Assembly (NCBI GenBank): GCA_016926235.1
Contig: JAFGOZ010000513.1
Span: 1-5,516, forward strand
Length of the DNA stretch: 5,516 nt
Direction: 5' to 3'
From: Bacteroidales bacterium
Lineage (GTDB): Bacteria > Bacteroidota > Bacteroidia > Bacteroidales > UBA10428
Both the position numbers and the translations under genes were made by a program. The notes under the pieces were generated by a model. The model did not search any database, was not told the origin of the DNA, and saw nothing but the letters and a program-made list of their open reading frames with translations. This document shows positions 5,416 through 5,516 of this stretch, in pieces. The first letter of the stretch is position 1. The number at the start of each line of letters is the position of its first letter.

Positions 5416-5516
5416 ATGAAAACTTACAAATCTTTTGCACTTGCATTTTTAGTACTATTTTGTGTATCCACAATTTCAGCCCAGTCTCCTGATAAAATAA
5501 TCAATAAATATATCAA
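5416..5516 (+). CDS. N-terminus of an exported protein (partial, 3' end outside window)
   Basis: ATG 5416 opens a frame that runs to the window end, giving 33 complete codons. The product has a clear signal peptide: Lys2 and Lys5, a hydrophobic stretch (residues 7-20), and a cleavage site STISA before Gln23. The mature start, QSPDKIINKYI, resembles the first helix of small Bacteroidetes exported proteins whose N-terminus reads 'AQ-x-x-D-E-I-I-x-K-Y-I', often annotated as outer-membrane lipoprotein-sorting (LolA-like) proteins. That is a memory-based resemblance over eleven residues, so the family is tentative. Cys16 lies inside the hydrophobic core, not in a lipobox context, so a lipoprotein is unlikely. 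Export is well supported; function is not. Confidence 0.65.
   Translation, partial: MKTYKSFALAFLVLFCVSTISAQSPDKIINKYI

Overview
The window looks like a chromosomal piece of a Bacteroidetes (Bacteroidota) bacterium. Four things point there. The 257-2116 product ends in a typical type IX secretion (T9SS) type A sorting domain with a YPNPA motif. Start codons lack clear Shine-Dalgarno sequences and sit behind A/T-rich leaders. TAnnTTTG-type -7 elements occur upstream of three genes. A lipoprotein carries an acidic stretch right after its lipidated cysteine. I cannot name a genus from the sequence.

Layout, left to right. (1) Positions 1-135 hold the C-terminal tail of a helical, TPR-like protein on the + strand, followed by a strong GC-rich hairpin that works best as terminator for the convergent gene. 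(2) Positions 257-2116 (-) encode a 619-aa secreted protein: signal peptide, propeller-like N-terminal half, two copies of a roughly 100-residue domain, and a T9SS sorting domain. (3) Positions 2260-2954 (+) hold a HEPN / minimal nucleotidyltransferase (MNT) pair, the arrangement of HEPN-MNT toxin-antitoxin modules. The HEPN frame is cut by an in-frame TAG at 2578-2580, yet the same frame continues with family-like sequence to 2667, overlapping the MNT start. (4) Positions 3002-4228 (-) encode a 408-aa exported PQQ-like beta-propeller protein. (5) Positions 4441-5109 (+) encode a 222-aa lipoprotein with a carboxypeptidase-regulatory-like beta-sandwich. (6) Positions 5110-5415 are a 306-base AT-rich non-coding gap, after which a new exported protein starts at 5416 and runs off the window.

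Most of the content is cell-envelope material: one T9SS cargo, one exported propeller, one lipoprotein and one further exported protein. Strand switches separate these genes, so they do not form a single operon. The HEPN-MNT pair is the only cytoplasmic two-gene unit. It is visibly more AT-rich than the two propeller genes around it, which fits an acquired accessory module. I see no convincing undescribed multi-gene system. The most notable point is the interrupted HEPN gene beside an intact-looking MNT partner.
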